Below the pieces are notes generated by a model that saw only the letters and a program-made list of their open reading frames with translations, made no database searches and had not been told where the DNA came from. This document shows positions 1 through 6,247 of a stretch of DNA of 7,055 nt, one piece after another. Source of the stretch: Methanosarcinales archaeon (lineage in GTDB: Archaea; Halobacteriota; Methanosarcinia; Methanosarcinales; Methanocomedenaceae); NCBI GenBank assembly GCA_030614485.1, contig JAUWTY010000058.1, forward strand, positions 1-7,055, written 5' to 3'. The position numbers were made by a program, and so were the translations under genes. Position 1 is the stretch's first letter; the number at the start of each line of letters is the position of its first letter.

Positions 1-226
1 ATGAATAGTACGGGTGACGAGTATCTCAAGTTGATGAGTTCTCAATCGCAGCAGAAAGCGATATTGGAGTTGTTTCAAAGCGAGAACGTTGTAAGGAGGG
101 GATATCTAAAATCGATGGGAATTAAATGAAGAAGGTTACGATCAACAAATGGCAGAAATTTTGGACGCGTGCAGCTATACGGTGGTGGTTTTGGTTTTTG
201 GGTGGGAAACTTGGGTGAAAAGATAA
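1..226 (+). pseudogene. Frameshifted ORF remnant or 3' end of an unidentified gene
   Basis: Frame 1 is open from the window edge (an ATG is present at base 1, but the true start may lie upstream) to a TGA at 127-129, giving 42 residues ending KSMGIK. Removing one A from the AAA at 124-126 joins this frame to frame 2, which continues sensibly (MGI-NEEGYDQQMAEILD) to a TAA at 224-226. The joined frame would give a helical, charged segment of about 74 residues, followed by a less natural stretch rich in V, F and W that comes from G/T-rich DNA. I do not recognise the family, and the helical character alone does not prove a helix-turn-helix. It could be a decayed gene, the end of an upstream gene with a sequencing error, or chance. 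It lies on the same strand as the ATPase at 333 and about 100 bp before it. Confidence 0.35.
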
Positions 227-286
227 AACGACTCGATATGAAATGAAAATTAAAGGAATTAGGCCATATTACGAGAAATGTTGATT

Positions 287-326
287 CATATATAGGGAAA
301 TAATATATATTATCTGTCCCTATATA
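287..326 (+). promoter_or_regulatory. Nested palindrome and TATA-like element before the ATPase gene
   Basis: The arms TATATAGGGA (289-298) and TCCCTATATA (317-326) are perfect reverse complements. Between them, 300-313 is itself a perfect 14-bp AT-only palindrome. The AT core is centred about 26 bp upstream of the ATG at 333 and no Shine-Dalgarno sequence precedes that ATG. This fits an archaeal TATA box serving a leaderless transcript. The flanking arms could be an operator for a dimeric repressor, possibly autoregulation, or a hairpin in a longer transcript. The palindromes are seen directly; their promoter or operator role is inferred. Confidence 0.5.
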
Positions 327-332
327 CAAAGC

Positions 333-1607
333 ATGGAAAAAGAAACTCTTAAGAAACTTATCATCCAGGCTCAAGAACAGGACGTAACCTTAGTACAAAG
401 AGATGTGGAAATCCATTTATCAGGTAAGATTAACACCATTATCGGGCCTCGAAGAGCTGGAAAAACATTTTTCATGTACCAGATGATGAACCAGCTCAGG
501 AACGAAAATAAAGACCGGCTAATTTACATCAACTTCGAAGATGAAAGGCTTTTTCCAATCCAAAAAGAAGAACTTGACCAAATCTTAGAAGCTTATTACG
601 AGCTGTACCCTGAAAACAAAGGTAAGAAACTCTATGTGTTCTTCGATGAGATACAGGCAGTCCCTTTCTGGGAAACCTTTGTAAGAAGAATCTACGACCA
701 GGAGAATTTGGATATCTGTATTACAGGTTCAAGTTCAAAACTATTAAGCAAGGAGATTGCAACCGCACTGCGTGGAAGGACACTGACATATTCAATATTC
801 CCTTATTCGTTTAAAGAGTTCTTGAAAATCAGGGGTGTATACCTGAAAACTAATTTCGAATACACACCACTCCGCTACAAAATCAAAAAATTACTTTTAG
901 AGTATATTGAGTCAGGTGGGTTCCCGGAAATTGTGGATAAAGACCAGCCCCTAAAGACTAAAATCCTTCAAGAGTATTTTGATCTTATTTTTTACAAAGA
1001 CCTGGTAGATAGATACCAGATAAGAAGCTTTGTTACAGTAAAAGAGATGCTTCTATATCTTGTGAATAACTTTTCTTCTTATTTTTCAACAAACAAGTAT
1101 TATAATACCCTGAAATCCCAGGGCAAAAAAATCAGTAAAAACACTTTATTCACATATTTGGCCTGCGCTACCGACATAAACTTTTTATTTATGGTTCCAA
1201 AATACGGCAAACTAAAAGAGCAGTTCGCAAACCCAAAAAAAGTCTATGTGATTGATACAGGCTTGATAAATGCCATCTCATTTAAATTCTCACAAAATAT
1301 CGGAAGATTATATGAAAACGTGGTATTTATAGAACTCAAAAGAAGAGATAGAGACGTATATTACTGGAAAAAAAAGTATGAATGTGATTTTTTGACAAAG
1401 AAAGGAGAAAGAGTCAACGAAGCCATACAGGTCTGTTATAAACTGACAGAAGACAATAAAGAAAGAGAGATCAATGGAATAATTGAGGCGATGGATGAGT
1501 TCAATCTAAATGAAGGCTTGATAATAACAGGCGACTACGATGGAGAAGAATTCGAAAATGGTAAAAAAATCGTGTATAAGCCATTGTGGAAATGGCTACT
1601 GGAATGA
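333..1607 (+). CDS. AAA+ ATPase, archaeal AAA_14/DUF4143 type
   Basis: The product is a 424-residue P-loop ATPase of the abundant, poorly characterised archaeal AAA_14 plus DUF4143 group. The Walker A motif is GPRRAGKT (38-45) and Walker B is YVFFDE (101-106). A sensor-like TGSSS lies at 131-135 and ALRGR, typical of the family, at 145-149. Residues 210-290 look like a helical or winged-helix linker. The C-terminal part (about 303-424) has the DUF4143 pattern, with VIDTGL (306-311), YEN (327-329), a CDFL strand (351-354) and AIQVCY (364-369), resembling a PD-(D/E)XK nuclease fold. The fold's usual E-x-K is replaced by IQV, so catalysis is uncertain. The protein ends in the PLWKWLL tail common in this group. 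No signal peptide or membrane segment is visible. The gene stands alone, convergent to the housekeeping genes, and is clearly A/T-rich with many AAA, AGA and ATA codons, suggesting horizontal or mobile history. Its cellular role is unknown. Confidence 0.93.
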   Translation: MEKETLKKLIIQAQEQDVTLVQRDVEIHLSGKINTIIGPRRAGKTFFMYQMMNQLRNENKDRLIYINFEDERLFPIQKEELDQILEAYYELYPENKGKKLYVFFDEIQAVPFWETFVRRIYDQENLDICITGSSSKLLSKEIATALRGRTLTYSIFPYSFKEFLKIRGVYLKTNFEYTPLRYKIKKLLLEYIESGGFPEIVDKDQPLKTKILQEYFDLIFYKDLVDRYQIRSFVTVKEMLLYLVNNFSSYFSTNKYYNTLKSQGKKISKNTLFTYLACATDINFLFMVPKYGKLKEQFANPKKVYVIDTGLINAISFKFSQNIGRLYENVVFIELKRRDRDVYYWKKKYECDFLTKKGERVNEAIQVCYKLTEDNKEREINGIIEAMDEFNLNEGLIITGDYDGEEFENGKKIVYKPLWKWLLE

Positions 1608-1729
1608 ACATGGGATCTTAGACTATATTCGTCAATAATGTGTCCCGATGATTTCAGTTCCAATAAGGATTATACCCTACCAAACCATGTATGTTATGAG
1701 TGGCTTGAGTATTCAGGGGATATCAAGTC

Positions 1730-1760
1730 CACGTATGGAGCCCGCAGGGCTTCATATGTG
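1730..1760 (+). other. Strong hairpin in the convergent intergenic region
   Basis: Bases 1730-1743 pair with 1747-1760 in a 14-bp stem around the loop GCA. Twelve pairs are Watson-Crick and two are G-U (1733/1757 and 1738/1752). Both wobbles are G-U only in plus-strand RNA and become C-A mismatches on the minus strand, so the structure favours a plus-strand transcript, i.e. the 3' region of the ATPase message. Two weaker plus-strand stems follow: 1770-1774 with 1781-1785, and 1792-1796 with 1801-1805 (again with a G-U). No long T-run follows, so this is not a textbook terminator. It could be a 3' processing or stability element, or the end of a transferred segment. Confidence 0.55.
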
Positions 1761-1773
1761 TGCGGCCCGCTAC

Positions 1774-1827
1774 TGGCCAGAGTAGGTGTTGGGCCGATAT
1801 TGGCCAGAGTAGCTGTCGCCAGAGTAA
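1774..1827 (+). repeat. Short repeated motif, three copies (GCCAGAGTA core)
   Basis: The 12-mer TGGCCAGAGTAG occurs exactly at 1774-1785 and 1801-1812. A third, imperfect copy (TCGCCAGAGTAA) is at 1816-1827. Spacing is 27 and then 15 bases. The array lies 4 bases beyond the stop of the aIF2-beta gene (1832-1834). It may come from replication slippage, or it may be a small protein- or RNA-binding array. The unit is too short and irregular to be a CRISPR. Confidence 0.6.
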
Positions 1828-1831
1828 GGTA

Positions 1832-2446
1832 TTATTCCATTACAGGCTCGGCAAAAACCACAGTACCTGATATGCGTTTTACCTTGGCCTTGACAATTTC
1901 CTGTTTGGTTGCGCCGGTAATATAGACAATATACTTGTCCACTTTAGCAATACCGTCGCCCTTAGAACCCACGCTCTCGATTTTGAATTCGTAGACCTCG
2001 CCTTCTTCCAGCGCATCTCTCTTTTTCTCCATCGTAGCTTTTCTTTTCCTGACCGGTCGGTGAGCGCCACATGCATCGCATTTTAACATCAATACACGGT
2101 CAGTCTTTACCAGTTTGGTATCAGGCCGGCCACATTCAGAGCATTTCACATATTCATCAACATAGGATTCAATCTGCTCGGCAATGGCCTCAACACTGAA
2201 CTTGCCCTGGAAAACAGCATGTTGTCCGTTAATCTTGGCAGCAGTTCCTAATTCCCTGGTAAGGGACTTCATCAGGTGGTCAGGATCCCTGTTCAGCACA
2301 TCCGCTATCTGATTGAAGTTCTCAAGAACAGTAGCTTTCCCTTCCGAAAACGTCTTTGGCTCCGGTATTACGAACCTCTCATCAGTAGTCTTAATATCGG
2401 GCATTAATTTATATGCCCGGTCCAGATATGCTTCGTATTCACCCAT
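1832..2446 (-). CDS. eif2b: Translation initiation factor aIF2 subunit beta, with TRAM domain
   Basis: This is the beta subunit of the archaeal heterotrimeric factor aIF2, which brings initiator Met-tRNA to the small ribosomal subunit in the cytoplasm. The 204-residue product opens with a helix thought to bind the gamma subunit (1-20). The IF2B/IF5 core follows (about 24-100), with the conserved [15 protein letters not shown] and ELGTAAK...[11 protein letters not shown] regions. A zinc ribbon uses C102, C105, C123 and C126. The C-terminal 60 residues (about 144-203; [18 protein letters not shown], then VKAKVKRI) are a TRAM domain. Plain archaeal aIF2-beta is near 140 residues, and the TRAM-fused form is known from methanosarcinal and halophilic archaea. 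The start is supported by GATGTGA four bases upstream. It lies 35 bp after rpl10e, probably in the same transcript. Confidence 0.95.
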   Translation of the reverse strand: MGEYEAYLDRAYKLMPDIKTTDERFVIPEPKTFSEGKATVLENFNQIADVLNRDPDHLMKSLTRELGTAAKINGQHAVFQGKFSVEAIAEQIESYVDEYVKCSECGRPDTKLVKTDRVLMLKCDACGAHRPVRKRKATMEKKRDALEEGEVYEFKIESVGSKGDGIAKVDKYIVYITGATKQEIVKAKVKRISGTVVFAEPVME

Positions 2447-2450
2447 TATT

Positions 2451-2457
2451 TCACATC
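2451..2457 (-). promoter_or_regulatory. Shine-Dalgarno-like site for aIF2-beta
   Basis: On the minus strand GATGTGA precedes the ATG at 2446 by four bases and matches GAGGTGA with one mismatch. It supports this start and translation of aIF2-beta as an internal cistron behind rpl10e. Confidence 0.5.
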
Positions 2458-2481
2458 AATATGTATTACAGCAAACCTTTA

Positions 2482-3006
2482 TTAATTGATCAGTTCCTGT
2501 CCCTCATCAACCACAATCTTTACAGGGGTTGAGAGTTTCATTCCGCACCGCCTGAGTGCATCTTTAGCGGTCAGGAACCCTTCCTTCTCGGTTGAGATAG
2601 TAAAAATCTTCTGACCTTTTCTGACCTTTGCCGTAATTCCTACAGCTTTACCGAAAGCCTGGCGCATACCCTGGCTGACCCTGTCAGCACCCGCACCAGT
2701 AGCCTGTTTATTCTCCCTTATGACCTGGAATGGGTGTACTCTGAGCTTCATGTGGAAGTTCTGCACTCCCAGCATCTTGACCAGAAGCCGGTTAGCAGTG
2801 ATCCTGCCCGCTTCCAGTGCACCGTCACGAATCTGGCAAGCTTCGCCAGCTTCCAGTGATAACTTTACAGGGAACTCTGCCTTTAGATTCCCCATATCAT
2901 GATGTACGATTTTATTCCCTGGCACACCACCCATATATTTCCTTTTGGTGTATGCCCTTCTGCTGTTGTAATTACGAAATGTCTTTGCTGGTCTTTTTCC
3001 TGCCAT
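2482..3006 (-). CDS. rpl10e: 50S ribosomal protein L10e (uL16 family)
   Basis: The gene encodes the archaeal/eukaryotic-type large-subunit protein L10e, homologue of bacterial L16 (uL16), which sits near the peptidyl-transferase centre and the A-site tRNA elbow. The start at 3006 gives 174 residues beginning [13 protein letters not shown]. The open frame extends to an ATG at 3051, but those 15 extra residues ([11 protein letters not shown]...) are not L10e-like and run through the promoter region. AGAGGA, 8 bases before the 3006 ATG, also supports the shorter form. The basic N-terminus ([15 protein letters not shown], 16-30) is typical. Residues 107-128 ([20 protein letters not shown], then KV) match the classic L10e family signature. 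Length is normal for archaea and there is no sign of damage. It is the first gene of an apparent rpl10e-aIF2-beta pair. Confidence 0.96.
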   Translation of the reverse strand: MAGKRPAKTFRNYNSRRAYTKRKYMGGVPGNKIVHHDMGNLKAEFPVKLSLEAGEACQIRDGALEAGRITANRLLVKMLGVQNFHMKLRVHPFQVIRENKQATGAGADRVSQGMRQAFGKAVGITAKVRKGQKIFTISTEKEGFLTAKDALRRCGMKLSTPVKIVVDEGQELIN

Positions 3007-3014
3007 GATGAATG

Positions 3015-3058
3015 TCCTCTGAATTAAATCTAAGAGTATGAAATTTAGCAATAATATG
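3015..3058 (-). promoter_or_regulatory. Promoter and ribosome binding site of rpl10e
   Basis: Reading the minus strand, CATATTATT (3058-3050) is a plausible TATA box, preceded by an A-rich BRE-like stretch (GGGAAACCG). A start of transcription about 25 bases on (near 3029) would give a short leader of some 23 bases. AGAGGA (3020-3015) serves as Shine-Dalgarno. The layout is internally consistent, but the promoter is inferred by pattern only. Confidence 0.5.
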
Positions 3059-3080
3059 CGGTTTCCCTTAATAACCTGAC

Positions 3081-3092
3081 GGCTTATAAGCC
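3081..3092 (-). other. Perfect 12-bp palindrome over the uvrC stop codon
   Basis: GGCTTATAAGCC is its own reverse complement and spans the last uvrC codons (Gly, Leu, stop) and the first bases beyond. As RNA it could form only a 4-bp stem with a TATA loop, so a terminator role is weak. Confidence 0.3.
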
Positions 3093-4937
3093 TTTGGAGA
3101 CGTGCAGTATTTTGTGTATCGCAGCTGCTGTACCCTTACTAATGCCTGATAACTGTTCCAGTTCAACCAAAGTAGCTGCCCTAATACCATCAACTGAACC
3201 AAAATGCCTGAGCAGCATTTCTTTACGTTTTTTTCCCACGCCCGGTATCTCGTCCAGTACCGACGACCTCAGCCGCGAAGACCTGCGGCGGCGGTGGTGC
3301 GATATGGCAAACCTGTGGGACTCGTCCCTGATATATTTCAGCATGGTAAGCCCCGGAGAGTCACCAGGCAGTATTAACGGAGTATCACGCCCCGGTATGT
3401 AGATACTTTCAAGCTGCTTAGCCAATCCTATGACAGGAATATCCAGGCCCCATTTCTGAAGTGCACCGATGGCCGCACTTAACTGCGTAGGTCCACCATC
3501 CACCACAATGAGGTCCGGCGTTTCATCCCTTTTTGTTTCATTCCCCCTATATTCTTCATTCCTCCCGTATCCTTCCTTCTTCTCCCGCCCACCACCGCTG
3601 GCAATTCGTGCCAGTCGTCTGGAAATGACTTCTCCCATCATGGCAGGGTCATCAATACCTTCCACGGTCTTGATATTAAAATGTCGGTAATGCTGCTTAT
3701 CAGGCCTCCCCCCGGTAAACACCACCATGCTGCCTACTGCATCAGTGCCTCCAATATTGGAAATATCAAACGCTTCTACTCGCTGGGGCAGATTTACCAG
3801 ATCCAGCAGACTTTTAAGTTCAATCAGTGCGCCGTGGCCAGACTTTTCCCTTTTATCATCCTTGAGTAAGCTCATGGTAAGCAGTGACCGGGCGTTCTTG
3901 TATGCCATATCCACCAGTTTTTTCTTACGTCCCCTGCCAGGCACTGTAATATCCAACTTCCCGGACGCCGTGTCCTGCAGCCATTCCAGCACGGTATGGT
4001 CATCGGGTAGTATATTCAATGAAATATCCGCAGGTACGGGTGCGTCACTGTAATATTGTGTGAGAAATGCACTCATAACTTCCCCTTCATCAGCCCCCCT
4101 GGAATAAAGCGTGAACTCTGAGCGGCCCACCAGGCTGCCGTCCCTGATATACAGTACCTGTGCGGCGGCGGTTTTATTGGACACAGCCACAGCCACCACA
4201 TCCCAATCATCAAACCCGCCCGTTATGTGCTGCCGTGCCGATACTGTATAGTTTAGTGCCTGTAACTGGTCACGTATCACTGCAGCCGATTCGAACTCCT
4301 CCCGCACAACATACTGTTGCATCCTTTCATCCAGCTTGTACACCAGTTCTTCATTTCTGCCTTCCAGGAACTGGATAGCATTATCCACATTCATACGGTA
4401 CCTTTCTTTATCAATCATCCCACTGCATGGGGCATTACACAAACCCATCTGGAAATTTAGACACGCTCTTCCCGAAGTCGTTATCTTCTTTTTACACAGA
4501 CGAATCTTGAATATCTGGTTGATAAGTTTAAGGGTTTCACGAACTGACCGGGCACTGGTATATGGTCCGAAATACCTGGCACCATCCTGTAGTTTCCTGC
4601 GTGTGAGGAATATCCGGGGAAAATCTTCTTTAACTGTTATCTTGATGAACGGATATTGTTTATCATCTTTCAGGCATACATTATAACGTGGCCTATGTTC
4701 CTTGATAAGATTGGATTCCAGGATAAGCGCGTCTAATTCAGTGGACGTAACAATATATTCAAGGTCTGAGATGGAGCTGACCAGTGCCTTTGTTTTTACA
4801 TCCATTTCAGTGCGCCCAAAGTACTGGGAAACCCTTTTTTTAAGGGACAGGGCCTTACCCACATAGATAATATTGTCACCCTTGTCTTTAAATAAATAGA
4901 CTCCAGGTGAGTCAGGCAAAAGCGCTCGCTTCATCAT
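3084..4937 (-). CDS. uvrC: UvrABC excinuclease subunit C
   Basis: UvrC makes both incisions beside a lesion marked by UvrA/UvrB in nucleotide excision repair. The 617-residue product has every expected domain. The N-terminal GIY-YIG nuclease makes the 3' cut (GVY 12-14, YVG 25-27, R35, E74, N86). A four-cysteine cluster of the type that binds iron-sulfur in UvrC follows (C148, C159, C167, C171). The UVR motif that contacts UvrB is at about 200-230. The RNase H-like nuclease makes the 5' cut and has the D-D-H set D391 (FDISN), D480 (VVDGG) and H541 (ESHRFA). A helix-hairpin-helix pair is at about 563-610. Residues 447-474 form a hydrophilic, repeat-derived insertion between conserved blocks. 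ATGATG offers two adjacent starts; no Shine-Dalgarno is visible. A TATATA on the minus strand (4952-4947) lies too near the ATG to drive it, so read-through from the V4R gene or an element near 4980 is likelier. No uvrA or uvrB is in the window. Confidence 0.97.
   Translation of the reverse strand: MMKRALLPDSPGVYLFKDKGDNIIYVGKALSLKKRVSQYFGRTEMDVKTKALVSSISDLEYIVTSTELDALILESNLIKEHRPRYNVCLKDDKQYPFIKITVKEDFPRIFLTRRKLQDGARYFGPYTSARSVRETLKLINQIFKIRLCKKKITTSGRACLNFQMGLCNAPCSGMIDKERYRMNVDNAIQFLEGRNEELVYKLDERMQQYVVREEFESAAVIRDQLQALNYTVSARQHITGGFDDWDVVAVAVSNKTAAAQVLYIRDGSLVGRSEFTLYSRGADEGEVMSAFLTQYYSDAPVPADISLNILPDDHTVLEWLQDTASGKLDITVPGRGRKKKLVDMAYKNARSLLTMSLLKDDKREKSGHGALIELKSLLDLVNLPQRVEAFDISNIGGTDAVGSMVVFTGGRPDKQHYRHFNIKTVEGIDDPAMMGEVISRRLARIASGGGREKKEGYGRNEEYRGNETKRDETPDLIVVDGGPTQLSAAIGALQKWGLDIPVIGLAKQLESIYIPGRDTPLILPGDSPGLTMLKYIRDESHRFAISHHRRRRSSRLRSSVLDEIPGVGKKRKEMLLRHFGSVDGIRAATLVELEQLSGISKGTAAAIHKILHVSKGL
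3522..3569 (-). repeat. Degenerate in-frame tandem repeat within uvrC
   Basis: Residues 457-472 read as three similar units, [11 protein letters not shown] and TKRDE. They are encoded by purine-rich DNA of the form (ta)(c/t)(g)ggaatgaa, 15 to 18 bases per unit. The units sit in the linker just before the VVDGG strand of the RNase H-like domain, where bacterial UvrC proteins usually have only about ten residues. This suggests slippage expansion of a surface loop. Confidence 0.5.
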
Positions 4938-4963
4938 AATTTAATTATATATGCAGGGATGAC

Positions 4964-4970
4964 AAAAAAA
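4964..4970 (-). terminator. T-run terminator candidate after the V4R gene
   Basis: Seven consecutive T on the minus strand begin about 20 bases past the V4R stop codon (4991-4993), inside the 53-bp gap before uvrC. Archaeal RNA polymerase commonly terminates at such runs without a hairpin. Termination may be partial, since uvrC lacks a well-placed promoter of its own. Confidence 0.4.
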
Positions 4971-4990
4971 CCTTTAATCAATTATGAGGT

Positions 4991-6193
4991 TTACTGATCC
5001 TGCATCTCCTTAAGCCACTCTGGAGTTTCATCTTCCTTTTCTTCATAAAAAAGCCTGTACTGGCATAATGGTTCCCCACTGTCAAACCTGCAGGAATTTA
5101 TTTCGCATTTAATCGTTTTTCCAGTAGCAATATTGGCAATACCCTCAATTTCCCCTTTCATGAAAGAACATGGCTTTATATCCAGTTCTTTAATGCCCGA
5201 ACAATCCATTGGTTCAGAGAACGTTACTAAATAACCGTCATCGAATTTTTCAACCGAATGTATGTTTGCCAACAGTTGTTTCTTGTAATATTTCGGCATT
5301 GCTTCTGTAAGCAGTTTTTCTCCATCCACATTATAGAACTGCCTCAATGTATTAACAAGATGATGGCTAAACCTGACCCCTGCTTTTTGGTACGTTTCAG
5401 AATATATCTCTGGATTCTGCGAAAGAGTGTTCAACATCCTTAACTGATAAATAAAAATGTGCACATAAGACCCGATTTGTTTTTCAATGGGGCCTTCGTT
5501 GGACAACGATTCCAGAATTTTTCTTTGCAGTGTACTCTCTATTTCATGCAAACTGCCCGGCGGAACATTGACTATCAAGTAGTCTTCAACTTTGTCACTG
5601 AACTCAACATCTTTTACATAACCAATCTCGTAATTACATAACTGATCTCCATGAGTTACGCAACTTGATTCATAGACCCCCATGGATTGCTGGAACAATG
5701 CAGAAAATATGCCTGCCAACATCCCGGAAAAGTAGAAACACGAATTGAACCCAATATTGGGTAGGTCCAGGCATTCATTACAGCCCCTGACTTCGTATGT
5801 CACACACCTGGAAATTGGATCCAGTGAACGTACTGCACCATATCCTTGCCCCATTTGACGGAAAAGAGGGGCGTAAATATTGCGGTTTAATATCTGCAGT
5901 AATTTAATAGCTTTTTCAGGTTCACGTCTGCTAAAATTCTTGAATATGGTCTGGTTCAACTTTTTTTTCTCATTATATTCCGCAACATTTTCCTTTGTGC
6001 TATTCAAAGTTGAAAGGTATTCTACCCGCACCATATTTGTATTGTAGAAAAGTATGTAGTCAAGACGTTTTTGGGTCTCGACCGTGTTGATATAATCGCC
6101 CAGGTTAGGTCGTGTGGGTGGCAAATCATTATCTATCAGGTGGAACATCTTCTCCCACAGGATCGTTATCGCTGACTTAACGAGAAAACTCAT
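4991..6193 (-). CDS. Tandem V4R (4-vinyl reductase-like) domain protein
   Basis: The 400-residue cytoplasmic protein has no signal peptide or clear membrane segment. The N-terminal part (1-115) is helical and unrecognised. A first V4R domain follows at about 115-192, with C130, C138, C141, C152, C178 and C186 and the family look of CFYFSG...AGIF and ESSCVTHGDQLCNYEI. A helical linker (about 200-300) joins it to a second V4R domain (about 305-385) with C331, C342, C363, C368 and C377 and the SGEPLCQYRL ending. V4R domains bind small hydrophobic molecules or metal and usually sense in fusion with regulators. No DNA-binding or enzymatic domain is recognisable here. It lies 54 bp after pheA and 53 bp before uvrC; neither neighbour explains its job. 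The start at 6193 is favoured by a TATA-like element 25 bases upstream; M16 is an alternative. V4R assignment is confident; ligand and role are unknown. Confidence 0.82.
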   Translation of the reverse strand: MSFLVKSAITILWEKMFHLIDNDLPPTRPNLGDYINTVETQKRLDYILFYNTNMVRVEYLSTLNSTKENVAEYNEKKKLNQTIFKNFSRREPEKAIKLLQILNRNIYAPLFRQMGQGYGAVRSLDPISRCVTYEVRGCNECLDLPNIGFNSCFYFSGMLAGIFSALFQQSMGVYESSCVTHGDQLCNYEIGYVKDVEFSDKVEDYLIVNVPPGSLHEIESTLQRKILESLSNEGPIEKQIGSYVHIFIYQLRMLNTLSQNPEIYSETYQKAGVRFSHHLVNTLRQFYNVDGEKLLTEAMPKYYKKQLLANIHSVEKFDDGYLVTFSEPMDCSGIKELDIKPCSFMKGEIEGIANIATGKTIKCEINSCRFDSGEPLCQYRLFYEEKEDETPEWLKEMQDQ

Positions 6194-6213
6194 TAGTAGT
6201 ACATGAATGTTAA

Positions 6214-6229
6214 TAGTTAAAATCGTTTC
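6214..6229 (-). promoter_or_regulatory. Candidate promoter of the V4R gene
   Basis: On the minus strand GAAACG (6229-6224, BRE-like), then A, then TTTTAACTA (6222-6214, TATA-like) is centred about 25 bases before the ATG at 6193. No Shine-Dalgarno precedes that ATG, so the spacing fits a leaderless transcript starting at or near the start codon. This is inferred from pattern and spacing. Confidence 0.4.
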
Positions 6230-6247
6230 TTTGTGCAGGAAAGAGTA

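Noticed and set aside
243..284. Small frame MKIKGIRPYYEKC upstream of the ATPase
   Set aside because: Thirteen codons with no ribosome binding site and no recognisable role; expected by chance in A/T-rich DNA.
75..374. Minus-strand open frame of 99 codons over the ATPase start
   Set aside because: It is low in complexity, rich in F and P from A/T- and G/T-rich DNA, runs into the real ATPase gene, and shows no family features.
1774..1827. Possible miniature CRISPR array
   Set aside because: The units are 12 bases at unequal spacing, without constant repeats, spacers or cas genes.
1638..1925. Plus-strand open frame of 95 codons between the ATPase and aIF2-beta genes
   Set aside because: It overlaps the conserved end of aIF2-beta by 94 bases, covers the hairpin and repeats, and its product (repeated LARV) is unlike any protein I know.
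3005..3022. C box (ATGATGA) and D box (CTGA) resembling a C/D guide RNA
   Set aside because: Only 7 bases separate the boxes, there is no C'/D' pair, and the site overlaps the rpl10e start and leader.
3007..3051. N-terminal extension of L10e by 15 residues
   Set aside because: The extension overlaps the candidate TATA box, and a good Shine-Dalgarno precedes the conserved MAGKRP start at 3006.
3094..4686. Several plus-strand open frames opposite uvrC
   Set aside because: They are antisense shadows of a strongly conserved gene and have no start signals or family similarity.
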